This document shows, in pieces, positions 42,126 to 50,894 of a DNA stretch of 64,000 nt (position 1 is its first letter; each line of letters begins with the position of its first letter). This DNA is from CAVXHQ01 sp963761735. Lineage in GTDB: Bacteria; Pseudomonadota; Alphaproteobacteria; Rhodobacterales; Rhodobacteraceae. Both the position numbers and the translations under genes were made by a program. The stretch is from positions 62,001 through 126,000 of the forward strand of contig CAVXHQ010000006.1 in the NCBI GenBank assembly GCA_963761735.1, written 5' to 3'. The notes under the pieces are model-generated. The model had not been told where the DNA came from and did not search any database. It was given only the letters and a program-made list of their open reading frames with translations.

Positions 42126-42977
42126 CTATTTTACAGCACCCTGCGTCAGACCCTGCACGACATATTTTTCGAGCCACAGGTAAACGAGAAGCAATGGGAT
42201 TATGGACAAAAGCGCGAACGCTTGGATAAGTCCCTGATCGGCGAGGCCGAAGGTGTCGCCCAGCAGGAACAACTGATACGGTAATGTGCGGATATCGTCC
42301 GAACTGCTGAGCGCGAGCACATAGGCGAACTCGTTCCACGAATCGCGCAGAGACAGCACGGTGACCGTCAGAAGGCCGGGGATCGCGAGCGGGACGATGA
42401 ACCGGAAGATGATGGTGAGCGTTCCGGCGCCGTCCATGCGTGCCGCCTCGTCGATGTCCTTGGGGACGGCGGCGACGAAACCGATCAGGATCCACGTGGC
42501 CAATGGAACGGCGCTGGCGGCATAGACGACGATCAGCGCGATCCGCGTATCCAGCATCCCGATACCCTGCACGAGGTCGTAGAGCGGCACGATCAGGCTG
42601 ACACGCGGGATCAGTTTTGGGATCAATATGAACAGCAGTAGGATGTGCCGCCAGGCAAAGGCGTAGCGCGCGAACCCGTAGGCCGCGAGCAGGGACAGCA
42701 GGATCGCGATGACGGTCGACGACACCGCAAGGATCGTGCTGTTCCATGCGGCGCATCCGGCTTCGTGATCAAGCCACGCAGTAACAAAAGCGATTGCACC
42801 GCCAAAATGAAGCACCGTGCCTGCTTGAATGAAGTGTGAGCGGTAGCCCGTCTCTGTGACGGGCAACGGCGTCTTGTTTTGGGTGCGCAGTTCGATGTGG
42901 TCGATTATGCCGAATTTTTCAGGTGTGAAAGTGATCTCGATTTCAATGCCGCGCCAGATGATTTTGTGCTGTTCCAT
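42126..42977 (-). CDS. chimeric ORF: plasmid-type hypothetical N-terminus fused to a MalG-type permease C-terminus
   Basis: 283 residues. Residues 1-73 (MEQHKIIWRGIEIEITFTPEKFG, PLPVTETGYRSHFIQAG, FVTAWLDHEA) resemble a small protein usually encoded beside ardC on alphaproteobacterial plasmids. From about residue 74 the sequence is a sugar permease: NSTILAVSSTVIAILLSLLAAYGFARY, and the EAA loop DIDEAARMDGAGTLTIIFRFIVPLAIPG. The first about 80 permease residues, with the first helix, are missing. A deletion has joined the plasmid gene to the transporter gene in frame. Function unlikely. Confidence 0.82.
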   Translation of the reverse strand: MEQHKIIWRGIEIEITFTPEKFGIIDHIELRTQNKTPLPVTETGYRSHFIQAGTVLHFGGAIAFVTAWLDHEAGCAAWNSTILAVSSTVIAILLSLLAAYGFARYAFAWRHILLLFILIPKLIPRVSLIVPLYDLVQGIGMLDTRIALIVVYAASAVPLATWILIGFVAAVPKDIDEAARMDGAGTLTIIFRFIVPLAIPGLLTVTVLSLRDSWNEFAYVLALSSSDDIRTLPYQLFLLGDTFGLADQGLIQAFALLSIIPLLLVYLWLEKYVVQGLTQGAVK

Positions 42978-43009
42978 GTTCTTTTCCTCCGCCTTAAAAG
43001 AGTCGCCGT

Positions 43010-43450
43010 TTACGCGGCAACTCCCTGCTTTTCCTCGTGGGTTTCGGCTTTGGGCTGAAGGCTGTCCAGATAGTCTGCGGCCTTCTGGGCATAAGCGGCG
43101 GCACTGAAGATCGCCCGCTTGTCGTTCTTCAGAACCTTGAGCCAGCTCTGGATATAGGCCGCGTGATCCGTGCCCGCTTCGGGTGTCAGGCCAAGATCAG
43201 CACAAAGAAACGCCGCGCCAAGTTCGGCAACAAGCTCTTCCCGCGCATAGCCTTCATCGCCCCATGTCTTGCGCCCGAATTCACGGTCGAGGCGGCTGCG
43301 ATGCTTCGTCCAATGTGTCAGTTCATGCGCCAGGCGAAGCCCCGGGCCTGCGCTTCGCGCGTGACGAAGCCGGTCAGCCATGTTCAGCTCGCCTTGCTCC
43401 AGATCGGCGATGATCTTGTCTGTCACTTTCTGATAGATATCTGTTTTCAT
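43010..43450 (-). pseudogene. ardC: ArdC-like antirestriction protein with internal deletion
   Basis: 146 residues from ATG 43450. The first 25 (MKTDIYQKVTDKIIADLEQGEL) are the beginning of the ssDNA-binding ArdC N-domain. The rest is the C-terminal zincin-like domain: LAHELTHWTKHRSRLDREFG (HExxH-like HELTH), GDEGYAREELVAELGAAFLC and YIQSWLKVLKNDKRAIFSAAAYAQKAADYL. About 130 residues between them are missing and replaced by a 46-base segment identical to part of istA. ArdC normally protects incoming plasmid DNA from restriction. Confidence 0.85.
43331..43376 (+). repeat. 46-bp segment shared exactly with IS21 istA
   Basis: Identical in reverse complement to 14759-14804. It sits exactly at the ardC deletion junction and codes, in the ardC frame, for the odd stretch DRLRHARSAGPGLRLA. 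Confidence 0.85.
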
Positions 43451-43823
43451 TCGTCTTTTCTCCTTTTTGCTTAGTTGGTTGCGCATGCAACCGAACTAGG
43501 CCCGCGCCAATGAGCGGGGGGAGACCGTCAAGACCGCAGACAGCGGAGGGGGATCACCCGTCCTGCACAAACGAAGTGCGGAAGGACGGGGAAACCGCTG
43601 GCTGCGCCCGAAGCGCAAGCGAAGGGCTTGGTCTTGATGGATGATGGGGTCGCAGACCCCTCTTTAAGAAGGAAAAGGTTCAGCCCTTCAAGGCTGGAAG
43701 CAGCTATCGCGCAAGGGATGGAAGCCGAATGGCCAAGACCGCCAAAGGTGGGCTCGGTTCACGACAGCCTGGCCCGTTAGGGTTCGCTGCCAAGAGAATC
43801 AAATAAAAAGTGAACTTTTGAGG
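43451..43823. other. plasmid-type spacer, no gene recognised
   Basis: GC-rich, purine-rich stretch between the ardC start and the restriction-modification cassette. No coding motif was seen. GC content drops sharply near 43800, marking the cassette boundary. Confidence 0.45.
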
Positions 43824-45290
43824 CTACATCAGTTCCGAATGGTAAAGGGAATCGAGCGCATCAGAGAAATCATACGATTTTGTAGTCATGCCAGAATTAA
43901 GTTTAGACTTTGCATACTGTTTTCTAGTCTTCCATATTTGTGCAGCCTTAGGAAGTGCAGCATCGACAAGAGTTAGAAGGGAATCATCGATTGGAAACCT
44001 GATGATGTTTGTTCGTGTTATGTGAAAACCATCCCCGACAGTAAGCCAATAATCCATAAAAAGATCAGAGGTCACGATACTCAATATTCTCAGAAAATCT
44101 TCTTTACTAGAAAAGCATAATGTATTGACGGCTGATCCTGCATTCTCTCTGATTCCAACATAATTTCGCGCCACCCCGGCAACGTGAAGCTTGTAGCGTC
44201 CCTCACGACTGACATAATCCTCGATTGTCACTCGTCCCTTTGAAGATCTTTGCAGATAATGAAAAATATTCTCATTCTGCGGTCGGGGTATTTGATCATC
44301 AAAATAATAGTTTGTTACATTGTGATAATGAGCAGGCGTTGCCAAAAATTCGCCACGGTTTTTCTTCGACCAGCGGTTGAGTTTTGTTGAAAAAACGCGG
44401 GTTTTAGGTGATGGCATCGATGAGATAATAGTGCAGCGCTGGCTATTCGCTTTGTTAGTATTCTCATGCTTCGGCTTGCCAGACTTAAAGAGTGTATCTG
44501 GGATGTTATCAAAGTGAGATAAGGCGATCGTGCGCTCATTTGCGATAAGAGAGGCTCGCATAATCGAATAGTCGCGACTGAAAGCTACCGATAATGGTAC
44601 GATAAAATGAAGCGAACCCATTGCTCCTATGTCATTCAAGGCTGTGTCAAGAAAGTCAGCAAACCTGTTCTTCCAAAGTGATATGCCCTTTTCGTTCGTC
44701 ACAAATGGTGGATTGCCGAAGATCATTAATGGACTAGAAGGGCGGCTATAATCACAATCTAGAAAATCCGAGTGTACATAGCTTGTGTATTCAAATGAAA
44801 CGTCGCCAGCGGCTTCTAGAACTAAAATTTGCGCTTTTACAAAGTCTAGTGCTTGCGCATTCAAATCAATTAAATCAACATGAATAGCGCCCAGCTCCGA
44901 TGGGTGCACTCCGACAGCTAGAAACTTCTCTAGCAAAGAAAAAAATAACGCGCCTGCGCCAACAGAGGGCTCAACAAATGTATGTGCTTTCAAGAATTGC
45001 AATGCTGCTACAGGCTCATGAATCCCGCGCAATCGAAAGAATTCATTCCAGAAATAACGCGATACGTCGATGGGGGTATAGTATGAGCCAGTAAGCTTGC
45101 GCGCTTGTTCAGAACCGCACAAAGACACATATGAAAGTTCCCTCTCAGCATCTTCTGCATTTTGAAGTACCTCTGCGAGCCTAACCGCCCAAGCGGATTG
45201 CGATGCCTTGTTCGAGATAGTCGTCTCTTGGTCGCAGTTCGACGTTGGCTGGTACTTGATATTTTTGTTGAGCAAGTGCCTCAATTCCAT
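43824..45290 (-). CDS. N6-adenine DNA methyltransferase of a restriction-modification cassette
   Basis: 488 residues from ATG 45290 (GGA 5 bases upstream); a GTG at 45338 would add 16. It overlaps the HNH gene by 110 bases. Motif I is FVEPSVGAGALFFSLL; the catalytic motif IV is NPPFVTNEK, typical of N6-adenine methylases. The region GSYYTPIDVSRYFWNEF is the N-terminal helix often preceding motif I. The C-terminal half is likely the target recognition domain. It is AT-richer than the surrounding replicon. Substrate site unknown. Confidence 0.88.
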   Translation of the reverse strand: MELRHLLNKNIKYQPTSNCDQETTISNKASQSAWAVRLAEVLQNAEDAERELSYVSLCGSEQARKLTGSYYTPIDVSRYFWNEFFRLRGIHEPVAALQFLKAHTFVEPSVGAGALFFSLLEKFLAVGVHPSELGAIHVDLIDLNAQALDFVKAQILVLEAAGDVSFEYTSYVHSDFLDCDYSRPSSPLMIFGNPPFVTNEKGISLWKNRFADFLDTALNDIGAMGSLHFIVPLSVAFSRDYSIMRASLIANERTIALSHFDNIPDTLFKSGKPKHENTNKANSQRCTIISSMPSPKTRVFSTKLNRWSKKNRGEFLATPAHYHNVTNYYFDDQIPRPQNENIFHYLQRSSKGRVTIEDYVSREGRYKLHVAGVARNYVGIRENAGSAVNTLCFSSKEDFLRILSIVTSDLFMDYWLTVGDGFHITRTNIIRFPIDDSLLTLVDAALPKAAQIWKTRKQYAKSKLNSGMTTKSYDFSDALDSLYHSELM

Positions 45291-46200
45291 CCAGTCCTTT
45301 GTTTTGGTTTGTCTGTTCAAGATATTCCGCCCGGTCACGATTGAAAATCAGCCTCTGACCTGGCGCTGGCAATAGGAGAGCATCATCATAAAGTCGATGA
45401 TGCTCAATACATAGCGCCAACCCGTTCTGAACGACGTTAGGGGAGTTTTCTATTGAGTGTGGAACTATGTGTGCGGCCTGTACTAGTCCGAGTTGCCTGT
45501 TGCAAATACAACAAGTTTGTCCATAGGCATCCATCACCCATTTTTTAAAGCGGGGATCTCGTGGGTAAGCCTTACGTTCGAAGGTGAACTTTTCGCGCTG
45601 CTGATCTTCTTCAACATCAAATTCCCCCCCCGTACCCAAACCGCCGTCACCGAAGGTAGAGGAATGATCACCCATCAAGCGAACAATACTTTCTTCTGAA
45701 GGCAAGCGATGAAAATGTTCAATGTTTTCTAAGTAGAACCCGAGAGCATTTGAAGGAAGTGCTATCGCAAAACTTTGCTCACCTAAGAGTCGTGCTTGGA
45801 AGGAGTGAACTGCTGCCTGATTCGTTGATACGCCAGCAAGTTGAGATTGTCGGGCATAGACCGAGACGACAGTTCTTGCCTGCAACGAAAATACGTGTCT
45901 TGGATCCCAGGCGACAAAGGTTTTACCACCTTCAAAAAAACCGAGGAATGCAACGCGCAGGCCAGATTCTTCACGGCGTCTTTGAACTTCAATGAACGAC
46001 CTGGCAATTTGAATTCGAACCTCATCGTCGTTGTCACGTGCGTTCCCTGAGTCGTGAACATACGATATATTCGCAGAATAACCTTGGTGGTTCAGAGTGA
46101 ATTGAGTAGGGTTCGGCCGCTCAGTTATTCTGAAATCCTCAGAGTAAGCACCAAGGGCGTCTTTTACAAAATAGTAAAGTAGAGCATTATCTAAAGGCAT
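45181..46200 (-). CDS. HNH restriction endonuclease
   Basis: 339 residues; the ATG overlaps the C5 methylase stop (TAATG). The C-terminal nuclease has zinc-binding C-C-I-C and the HNH core VQAAHIVPHSIENSPNVVQNGLALCIEHHRLYDD. The N-terminal about 200 residues (KDALGAYSEDFRI, VAFLGFFEGGKTFVAWDP, SFAIALPSNALGFYLENI) are probably the DNA-recognition part. Located between two methylases, it is the likely cleavage subunit of a type II system. Confidence 0.9.
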   Translation of the reverse strand: MPLDNALLYYFVKDALGAYSEDFRITERPNPTQFTLNHQGYSANISYVHDSGNARDNDDEVRIQIARSFIEVQRRREESGLRVAFLGFFEGGKTFVAWDPRHVFSLQARTVVSVYARQSQLAGVSTNQAAVHSFQARLLGEQSFAIALPSNALGFYLENIEHFHRLPSEESIVRLMGDHSSTFGDGGLGTGGEFDVEEDQQREKFTFERKAYPRDPRFKKWVMDAYGQTCCICNRQLGLVQAAHIVPHSIENSPNVVQNGLALCIEHHRLYDDALLLPAPGQRLIFNRDRAEYLEQTNQNKGLDGIEALAQQKYQVPANVELRPRDDYLEQGIAIRLGG

Positions 46201-47303
46201 TAGAGGCTCTCAATTAGGTGATGTACCATTTGCTGACCAAGCAAGCACGGCACGGCGTTACCAATCTGCTTTTGAACCGAGCGGCGGTTTCCAAAAAACT
46301 TATAACCTTCTGGGAAGGTTTGGATCGCAGCAATTTCTGGTACGCGTAGCCTGCGACTATCCCAATGGAATGGACCCACCCATGGACCGGGCTGCGCTGC
46401 AATCGTAATGGATGGCAGGTCAGGATGGAGCTTCATCAAGAAGTTCCAAAAGCGTCCGCCGGGGCGGAAGGTTCTACCATCATAATTGTCCAGTTTAGAC
46501 AGCGCAATGTAGTTTTTGCCGGCTGGGACATTAACCAACTCATGATAGTAAGTGCCTTCACTTGCATCCTCTTGCGGCTCTGAATATTTCTTGGCGGAGA
46601 ATTTCTTTATGAGATCACCGACGCCAACATATGGTTCAAAGCCGTTTAAAAGCTCAGGCTTGGTTGGGTCACCATGGGTTTGATGTGGGTCTGAAATGCG
46701 GCTCTTCGCACCGCGAATGCCAAACACAAAAACCCGCTTGCGCTTCTGCGGCACACCATAATCGGCAGAGTTTGCACGATAAACGGTGCATGCGTAACCC
46801 AAGGCCTCAGCCTCGGCAACGAAGCGCTGAAAGGTTGGCAGGTTCGAAGGATGTCGAATGCTCTCGACATTTTCAAACAAGAAGCCGTTTGGCTGTAGTT
46901 CTAATACAGCACGCAGATATTGTCCTAACATATTGCGCGGGTCGTCTTCGATCAGGCGATTATTATTTTTCACCCAATAACCGTTTTTCGAGAATGGCTG
47001 ACATGGCGGGCCACCTATGAGGATTGTGTCCGAACCATCCCGCCAATGGGTAAAATCAACGTTTTGAATATCATCTTCTAGAATAGAAGAGTTATGACTT
47101 GCAATTTTATTTAAACGCAGCGTTTCAGCAGCATCGGGTTCATTCTCAACACATGCTACAATCTCCGCACCTGCGTTGATTGCGCCTACGTCAAGGCCTC
47201 CTGCGCCCGAAAATATACTTATGCACTTGACCAATGCTTGCCCCTTTCCCGCCACCTTTATGATATGTGGCTCGTATCTGTTTGAGCGCAAAGCACAAAG
47301 CAT
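46200..47303 (-). CDS. C5-cytosine DNA methyltransferase
   Basis: 367 residues with all main motifs: SIFSGAGGLDVGAINAG (I), GGPPCQPFSKNG (IV, catalytic Cys), FENVESI (VI), YGVPQKRKRVFVFG (VIII), SRRLRVPEIAAIQTFP (IX) and IGNAVPCLLGQQ (X). The variable region between VIII and IX should determine the target. First gene of the cassette; the first about 25 residues precede motif I and the true start may be internal. It protects host DNA from the HNH enzyme or part of its site. Confidence 0.92.
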   Translation of the reverse strand: MLCALRSNRYEPHIIKVAGKGQALVKCISIFSGAGGLDVGAINAGAEIVACVENEPDAAETLRLNKIASHNSSILEDDIQNVDFTHWRDGSDTILIGGPPCQPFSKNGYWVKNNNRLIEDDPRNMLGQYLRAVLELQPNGFLFENVESIRHPSNLPTFQRFVAEAEALGYACTVYRANSADYGVPQKRKRVFVFGIRGAKSRISDPHQTHGDPTKPELLNGFEPYVGVGDLIKKFSAKKYSEPQEDASEGTYYHELVNVPAGKNYIALSKLDNYDGRTFRPGGRFWNFLMKLHPDLPSITIAAQPGPWVGPFHWDSRRLRVPEIAAIQTFPEGYKFFGNRRSVQKQIGNAVPCLLGQQMVHHLIESL

Positions 47304-48038
47304 GTGCCTATTGCGGAAGCGTATGCTTCAGAATTTATGATGCCCGAGTCGGGTATCCGCTGGAATTCAAGGATAGATACATATGGTGTGGTTTGCAGTA
47401 ACAATTCACCACAGCTAGCGAATTATCCACATTCGTTCACTTAACGTTCTGGGCTGGTATACCTTCGCGAAGGTTAATGCAAGATTGTTTAGGGGGGCAT
47501 CCAAGCTGCAGAGGGTTGGTCGGGGTTGCAAAGGGTGCGATGCGCTACTGCTCGGTGGGCTGGTTCGAAGGAAGGGCAGCGCGAAAGCTCCCTTCCTCGT
47601 CTCCAAGAATTGGTCATGGGGGTATCGGGGGAAGCAGGAACGCTCCCCTGATCGGTGGTCAATCAAGCGGTTGATTGTGCATGGTTCGGTGTAGGTGGAG
47701 AGGCAGTTCTCCAAGCCCTACGAGTGGGGTTCAGGGGACGCGATAGCCCCTGATCTTCCTGAAAGGATCGATGGGTGCACGGAGAGCGAAGTCTCCTGCG
47801 AGTGGTGGAACGGCGATACGTTCTGCTGGCCTGAAACCCGCTCAATGCGGGTGAAGGCCAGTGCCTGGGGGATGCAACGGGGGCGCGCAGCGAGCCCCCT
47901 TGCCAAGAGGTTTTGTACTACAAAACACATCTTGCAGGGCGGAAAATGTCAAAAAGCGGCATGTAGTACAAATATTGTTTTGTAGTACAATGGTTTGGGG
48001 TGAATATCAGGCAAACAATTGCGGGTAGATTTAGGAGG
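47304..48038. other. non-coding region between the R-M cassette and phage remnant
   Basis: About 735 bases without a supported gene. It contains the three TTGTA-S-TACAA palindromes described separately and several GC-rich blocks. The minus-strand promoter for the cytosine methylase should lie near 47310-47400. Confidence 0.45.
47911..47990. promoter_or_regulatory. cluster of three related palindromes (TTGTA-S-TACAA)
   Basis: TTTTGTACTACAAAA at 47911-47925 (perfect 7-base arms), TGTAGTACA at 47962-47970 and TTGTAGTACAA at 47980-47990. Three spaced copies of the same dyad look like operator or iteron sites for a dimeric DNA-binding protein. The cognate regulator is not in the immediate neighbourhood. 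Confidence 0.5.
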
Positions 48039-48173
48039 CTATTGCTCAAGCTGCTCGATGCGGGCTTCGAGGGCTTTGATCTGGGTTTGCTGCGCCTTTA
48101 GGGCTTCGACCAGAGGGGCGACCATGCCAACATAGTTCATTGACTTGAAGCCGTCTTCGCCTGTCGTCACAAG
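48039..48173 (-). pseudogene. phage tail-fibre C-terminal fragment (S74-chaperone end)
   Basis: 44 codons: LVTTGEDGFKSMNYVGMVAPLVEALKAQQ, then a terminal coiled coil QIKALEARIEQLEQ. This matches the C-terminal end of peptidase-S74-type intramolecular chaperones on tail fibres (V-x-x-D-x-DG-x-K-x-(V/M)-x-Y, then a helical trimerisation segment). Upstream part removed at the IS66 terminus at 48174. Confidence 0.6.
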
Positions 48174-48384
48174 GTAACCGTACGGTCTCCCTGCACTGCC
48201 GCGCATAGGGAGTGAGGGATAGTGTCCGCTTAGGATAGCGGACACTAAGGGGCGATCGATGGCGCGTCGTGCGAGACGGCTCTGGACGGCTATGCCGGGT
48301 TCGAGGATCTCTACCGGTCCGGCGACATCCGCGAGGTCGCCTGCATGGCTCATGTCAGACGAAAGTTTGTCGACATCCATAGAG
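48174..48384 (+). mobile_element. IS66 remnant: left end joined to an internal tnpC piece
   Basis: Starts GTAACCGTACGGTCTCCCTG, identical to 56994 onward, including the tnpA start MARRARRLW. After 48285 it jumps to tnpC sequence (GYAGFEDLYRSGDIREVACMAHVRRKFVDIHR), corresponding to about 58768-58860. It is cut at 48384 by IS21 copy B. Confidence 0.8.
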
Positions 48385-48537
48385 TGTCAATCTCGGCGAC
48401 AAAAGGGACCATTTACCGGCGCAAAATGGGGCCACGGCCTGGATGTTCGCGGCGCTCTGGCGCGTGTGCTCGCCAAGTAGCTGACGCGCGCCAGAGTGCG
48501 CTGGCCGCAGGCCAGCATTGCTGCTGTTTTTGCGGTT

Positions 48538-49290
48538 TCAGTCTTGGAGTTTGCGGCTCTGTCGCAGCCGGTAGCTGTCGCCGTTCATTTCCAGGATGTG
48601 AACATGGTGGGTCAGGCGGTCGAGGATGGCGCCGGTAAGGCGCTCGGATCCGAAGACTTCGGTCCATTCATCAAACGGCAGATTGGACGTGATGACGATT
48701 GATCCTCGCTCATAGCGCTGCGAGATGACTTCGAACAGCAACTCCGCGCCGGATTTGCTCAGGGGAACGAAGCCAAGTTCGTCAATGATCAACAGATCCT
48801 GACTGACAATCAGCTTTTGCAGGCGCTGCAGACGCCGATCATCGGCTGCCTCGATCAACTCATGCACCAGCGCGGCGGCCGTCGTGAAGCGGACCTTCAG
48901 GCCCTTCTGGCAAGCGGCGAGACCAAGCCCCAAGGCAATGTGGGTCTTGCCGGTTCCCGATGGACCCAGAGCAATAATGTTCTCGCGGCGATCAGCGTAT
49001 TCGCAACGTGCCAGCTCCATGGTCAAGACCTTGTTGAGCGACGGGATCGCCTTGAAGTCGAAACTGTCGAGGCTCTTGGTGGCCGGGAACTTCGCGGCTT
49101 TGATCCGCCGCTCAACCATCCGGCGTTCGCGTTCGATCAGCTCCAGTTCGCAAAGCCGCAGCAGATATTGAACATGATCCTTGCCCTCTGCCGCACACTG
49201 ACGGGCCAGCTTGCCATATTCGCTCTTGAAGGTCGGCAGTCGGAGCGCCTTGAGGTGATGCTGCAATAAGACCTGCGGAGTGTCGCTCAT
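48538..49290 (-). CDS. istB: IS21 helper ATPase IstB
   Basis: 250 residues from ATG 49290 within the end of istA; 40 upstream in-frame codons rejected. Walker A IIALGPSGTGKTHIALGLG, Walker B LLIIDELGFVPLSKSGAELLFE, then QRYERGSIVITSNLPFDEW and AILDRLTHHVHIL. Helper for IstA; only distantly similar to the IstB at 13592. Confidence 0.92.
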   Translation of the reverse strand: MSDTPQVLLQHHLKALRLPTFKSEYGKLARQCAAEGKDHVQYLLRLCELELIERERRMVERRIKAAKFPATKSLDSFDFKAIPSLNKVLTMELARCEYADRRENIIALGPSGTGKTHIALGLGLAACQKGLKVRFTTAAALVHELIEAADDRRLQRLQKLIVSQDLLIIDELGFVPLSKSGAELLFEVISQRYERGSIVITSNLPFDEWTEVFGSERLTGAILDRLTHHVHILEMNGDSYRLRQSRKLQD

Positions 49291-50786
49291 GTCGGCACCC
49301 CCGACATCAGGCTCATGTAGCTGGCCGGGTCTGTCGTCCCGACCTGTGCTCTGGGCAGATAGGGATAAATATCGAGATCCAGCCGTGGCGGACGCCTCTC
49401 GATCCGGCACAGGACAAGATGCTTCACAGCATCATAGCCGATGGCCCCGAGATCGAGCGCCTGCCGGATCGCACCATGCAGATGGGTCAGTTCGAACGTT
49501 TCCAGCAGACGTAAAACCTGAACATATTCGCGCTTGCCCTTCTTCCCCATCCGCGCCTCCAACAGTCGGCGCAGGGTGGCGAACTCATCCGGCAGATCCC
49601 AGCCTTGCAGCGGTGCGGCTTGATCCAGCGCCCCAACCTTTTGCTCCAACAGCGGCAGGTAATGCATCGGATCAAATACCATGTCCGCCTTGTCGTAGGA
49701 CCGGCGGTGGTGGGCAATCACCTCGGCCCCGCAGCCGATCACAACCTCATGGACATACCCACGAACCTGAACCTCGTGATGGGCATGAGCGACAGGCACC
49801 GAGTAGTCATTGTTGCGATAACGGACCATGGAGATCGATGTCGCCCGGGTGCTGACCCTGTCGCAAGCATCGTAAGGGGTGGTCGGCAGCGCCATCAGCG
49901 CATTGAGATCCCGCATCAGACGTTCACCGACAGTCTCGGTATGACCACGCACAATGTCGCCCTGTCGCGTCAGGCACTGATCTTCCAGCCAGGTGTTCAA
50001 CGCATCGAAGCTGTCGGACCGCGGCGCGGGAACGAGGAAGTTGCGCCGCCCATATCCGATCACCCCCTCGACGTTGCCTTTGTCATTGCCTTTGCCCGGT
50101 CGGCCGAACTTGTCGTCGAACAGGTAATGCGACTGCAATTCCGAAAAGACGCGGGTGCGCAACCGGAGGCCATCGCCCAGGATTTTCGCCACTGCGATCG
50201 TTGTATTGTCGTAGAGGATCGACAAGGGCACGCCGCCGAAGAATGCAAAAGCGGCGTTGTGGCCATCACAAAACGCCTCGGTCGTCTCGGCGGGGTAGGT
50301 CTTGATGAAGAACGCATCCGAATGCGGAAGCGCCATCGCAAAGTAGTGCAGCTTACACTCAACACCGGCAATCACGCCCAGCGTTTCGCCGAAATCGACC
50401 TGAACATGGCCCGGCGCATGCGACAGCGGCACGAACACTTCCCGCGTCCGCCGCTTCTTCTCACGCACATAATCAGTGACGATGGTGATCCCGCCCGTAA
50501 AGCCATGCTCGTCGCGCAGCCGCGCATGAATTCGCTTGGCAGTGTGCCGCTGTTTCTTGAGTTTGCTCTTATCCTCTTCGAGGATCTGGTCGATCACCGG
50601 CACAAAGGGATCAAGCTTGGGACGCTGCGGCATCGCTTGGCGCCGATATCCCGGCGGAACCGAATGCTTCAGGATCTTCGACACTGTCTTGCGGTCGATC
50701 CCGAACTTCCGCCCCGCCTCGCGCTCACTCATGCCCTCGACATGGCACGCTCTGCGCACCCGGGTATACAGTTCCACAGAATACAT
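49287..50786 (-). CDS. istA: IS21 transposase IstA
   Basis: 499 residues. N-terminal helix-turn-helix (VEGMSEREAGRKFGIDRKTVSKILK) and integrase core: VQVDFGETLGVIAG (Asp), LSILYDNTTIAVAK (Asp), GKGNDKGNVEGVIGYGRRNFL (Glu). The C-terminal beta-barrel region (YRNNDYSVPVAHAHHEVQVRGYV) is normal. Frame intact, so the element is probably active. Confidence 0.93.
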   Translation of the reverse strand: MYSVELYTRVRRACHVEGMSEREAGRKFGIDRKTVSKILKHSVPPGYRRQAMPQRPKLDPFVPVIDQILEEDKSKLKKQRHTAKRIHARLRDEHGFTGGITIVTDYVREKKRRTREVFVPLSHAPGHVQVDFGETLGVIAGVECKLHYFAMALPHSDAFFIKTYPAETTEAFCDGHNAAFAFFGGVPLSILYDNTTIAVAKILGDGLRLRTRVFSELQSHYLFDDKFGRPGKGNDKGNVEGVIGYGRRNFLVPAPRSDSFDALNTWLEDQCLTRQGDIVRGHTETVGERLMRDLNALMALPTTPYDACDRVSTRATSISMVRYRNNDYSVPVAHAHHEVQVRGYVHEVVIGCGAEVIAHHRRSYDKADMVFDPMHYLPLLEQKVGALDQAAPLQGWDLPDEFATLRRLLEARMGKKGKREYVQVLRLLETFELTHLHGAIRQALDLGAIGYDAVKHLVLCRIERRPPRLDLDIYPYLPRAQVGTTDPASYMSLMSGVPT

Positions 50787-50894
50787 CTCCCGACCCTCAG
50801 CTTCCGCCCCGGGTCTCAGAATGGCAGAATTTTACTCCGCGACGGTCAGGTAATCCCACCGTTTCCGTGGCCCAGTTTGCCTCCGGGATTCACA

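Larger units (their letters stand above)
48385..50894 (-). mobile_element. IS21-family insertion sequence B (apparently intact)
   Basis: 2510 bp. Left end TGTCAATCTCGGCGACAAAA; right end in reverse complement TGTGAATCCCGGAGGCAAAC; both continue GG(G/C)CCA. It carries intact istA and istB, overlapping by 4 bases. No target duplication is seen (ATAGAG versus GCCGAC), and the two sides belong to different interrupted sequences (IS66 remnant and phage ATPase), implying recombination or deletion beside the element. Confidence 0.87.

Noticed and set aside
47304..48038. Possible plasmid origin of replication
   Set aside because: The palindromes are suggestive, but no replication initiator or partition gene is adjacent and the copies are too few for iterons.
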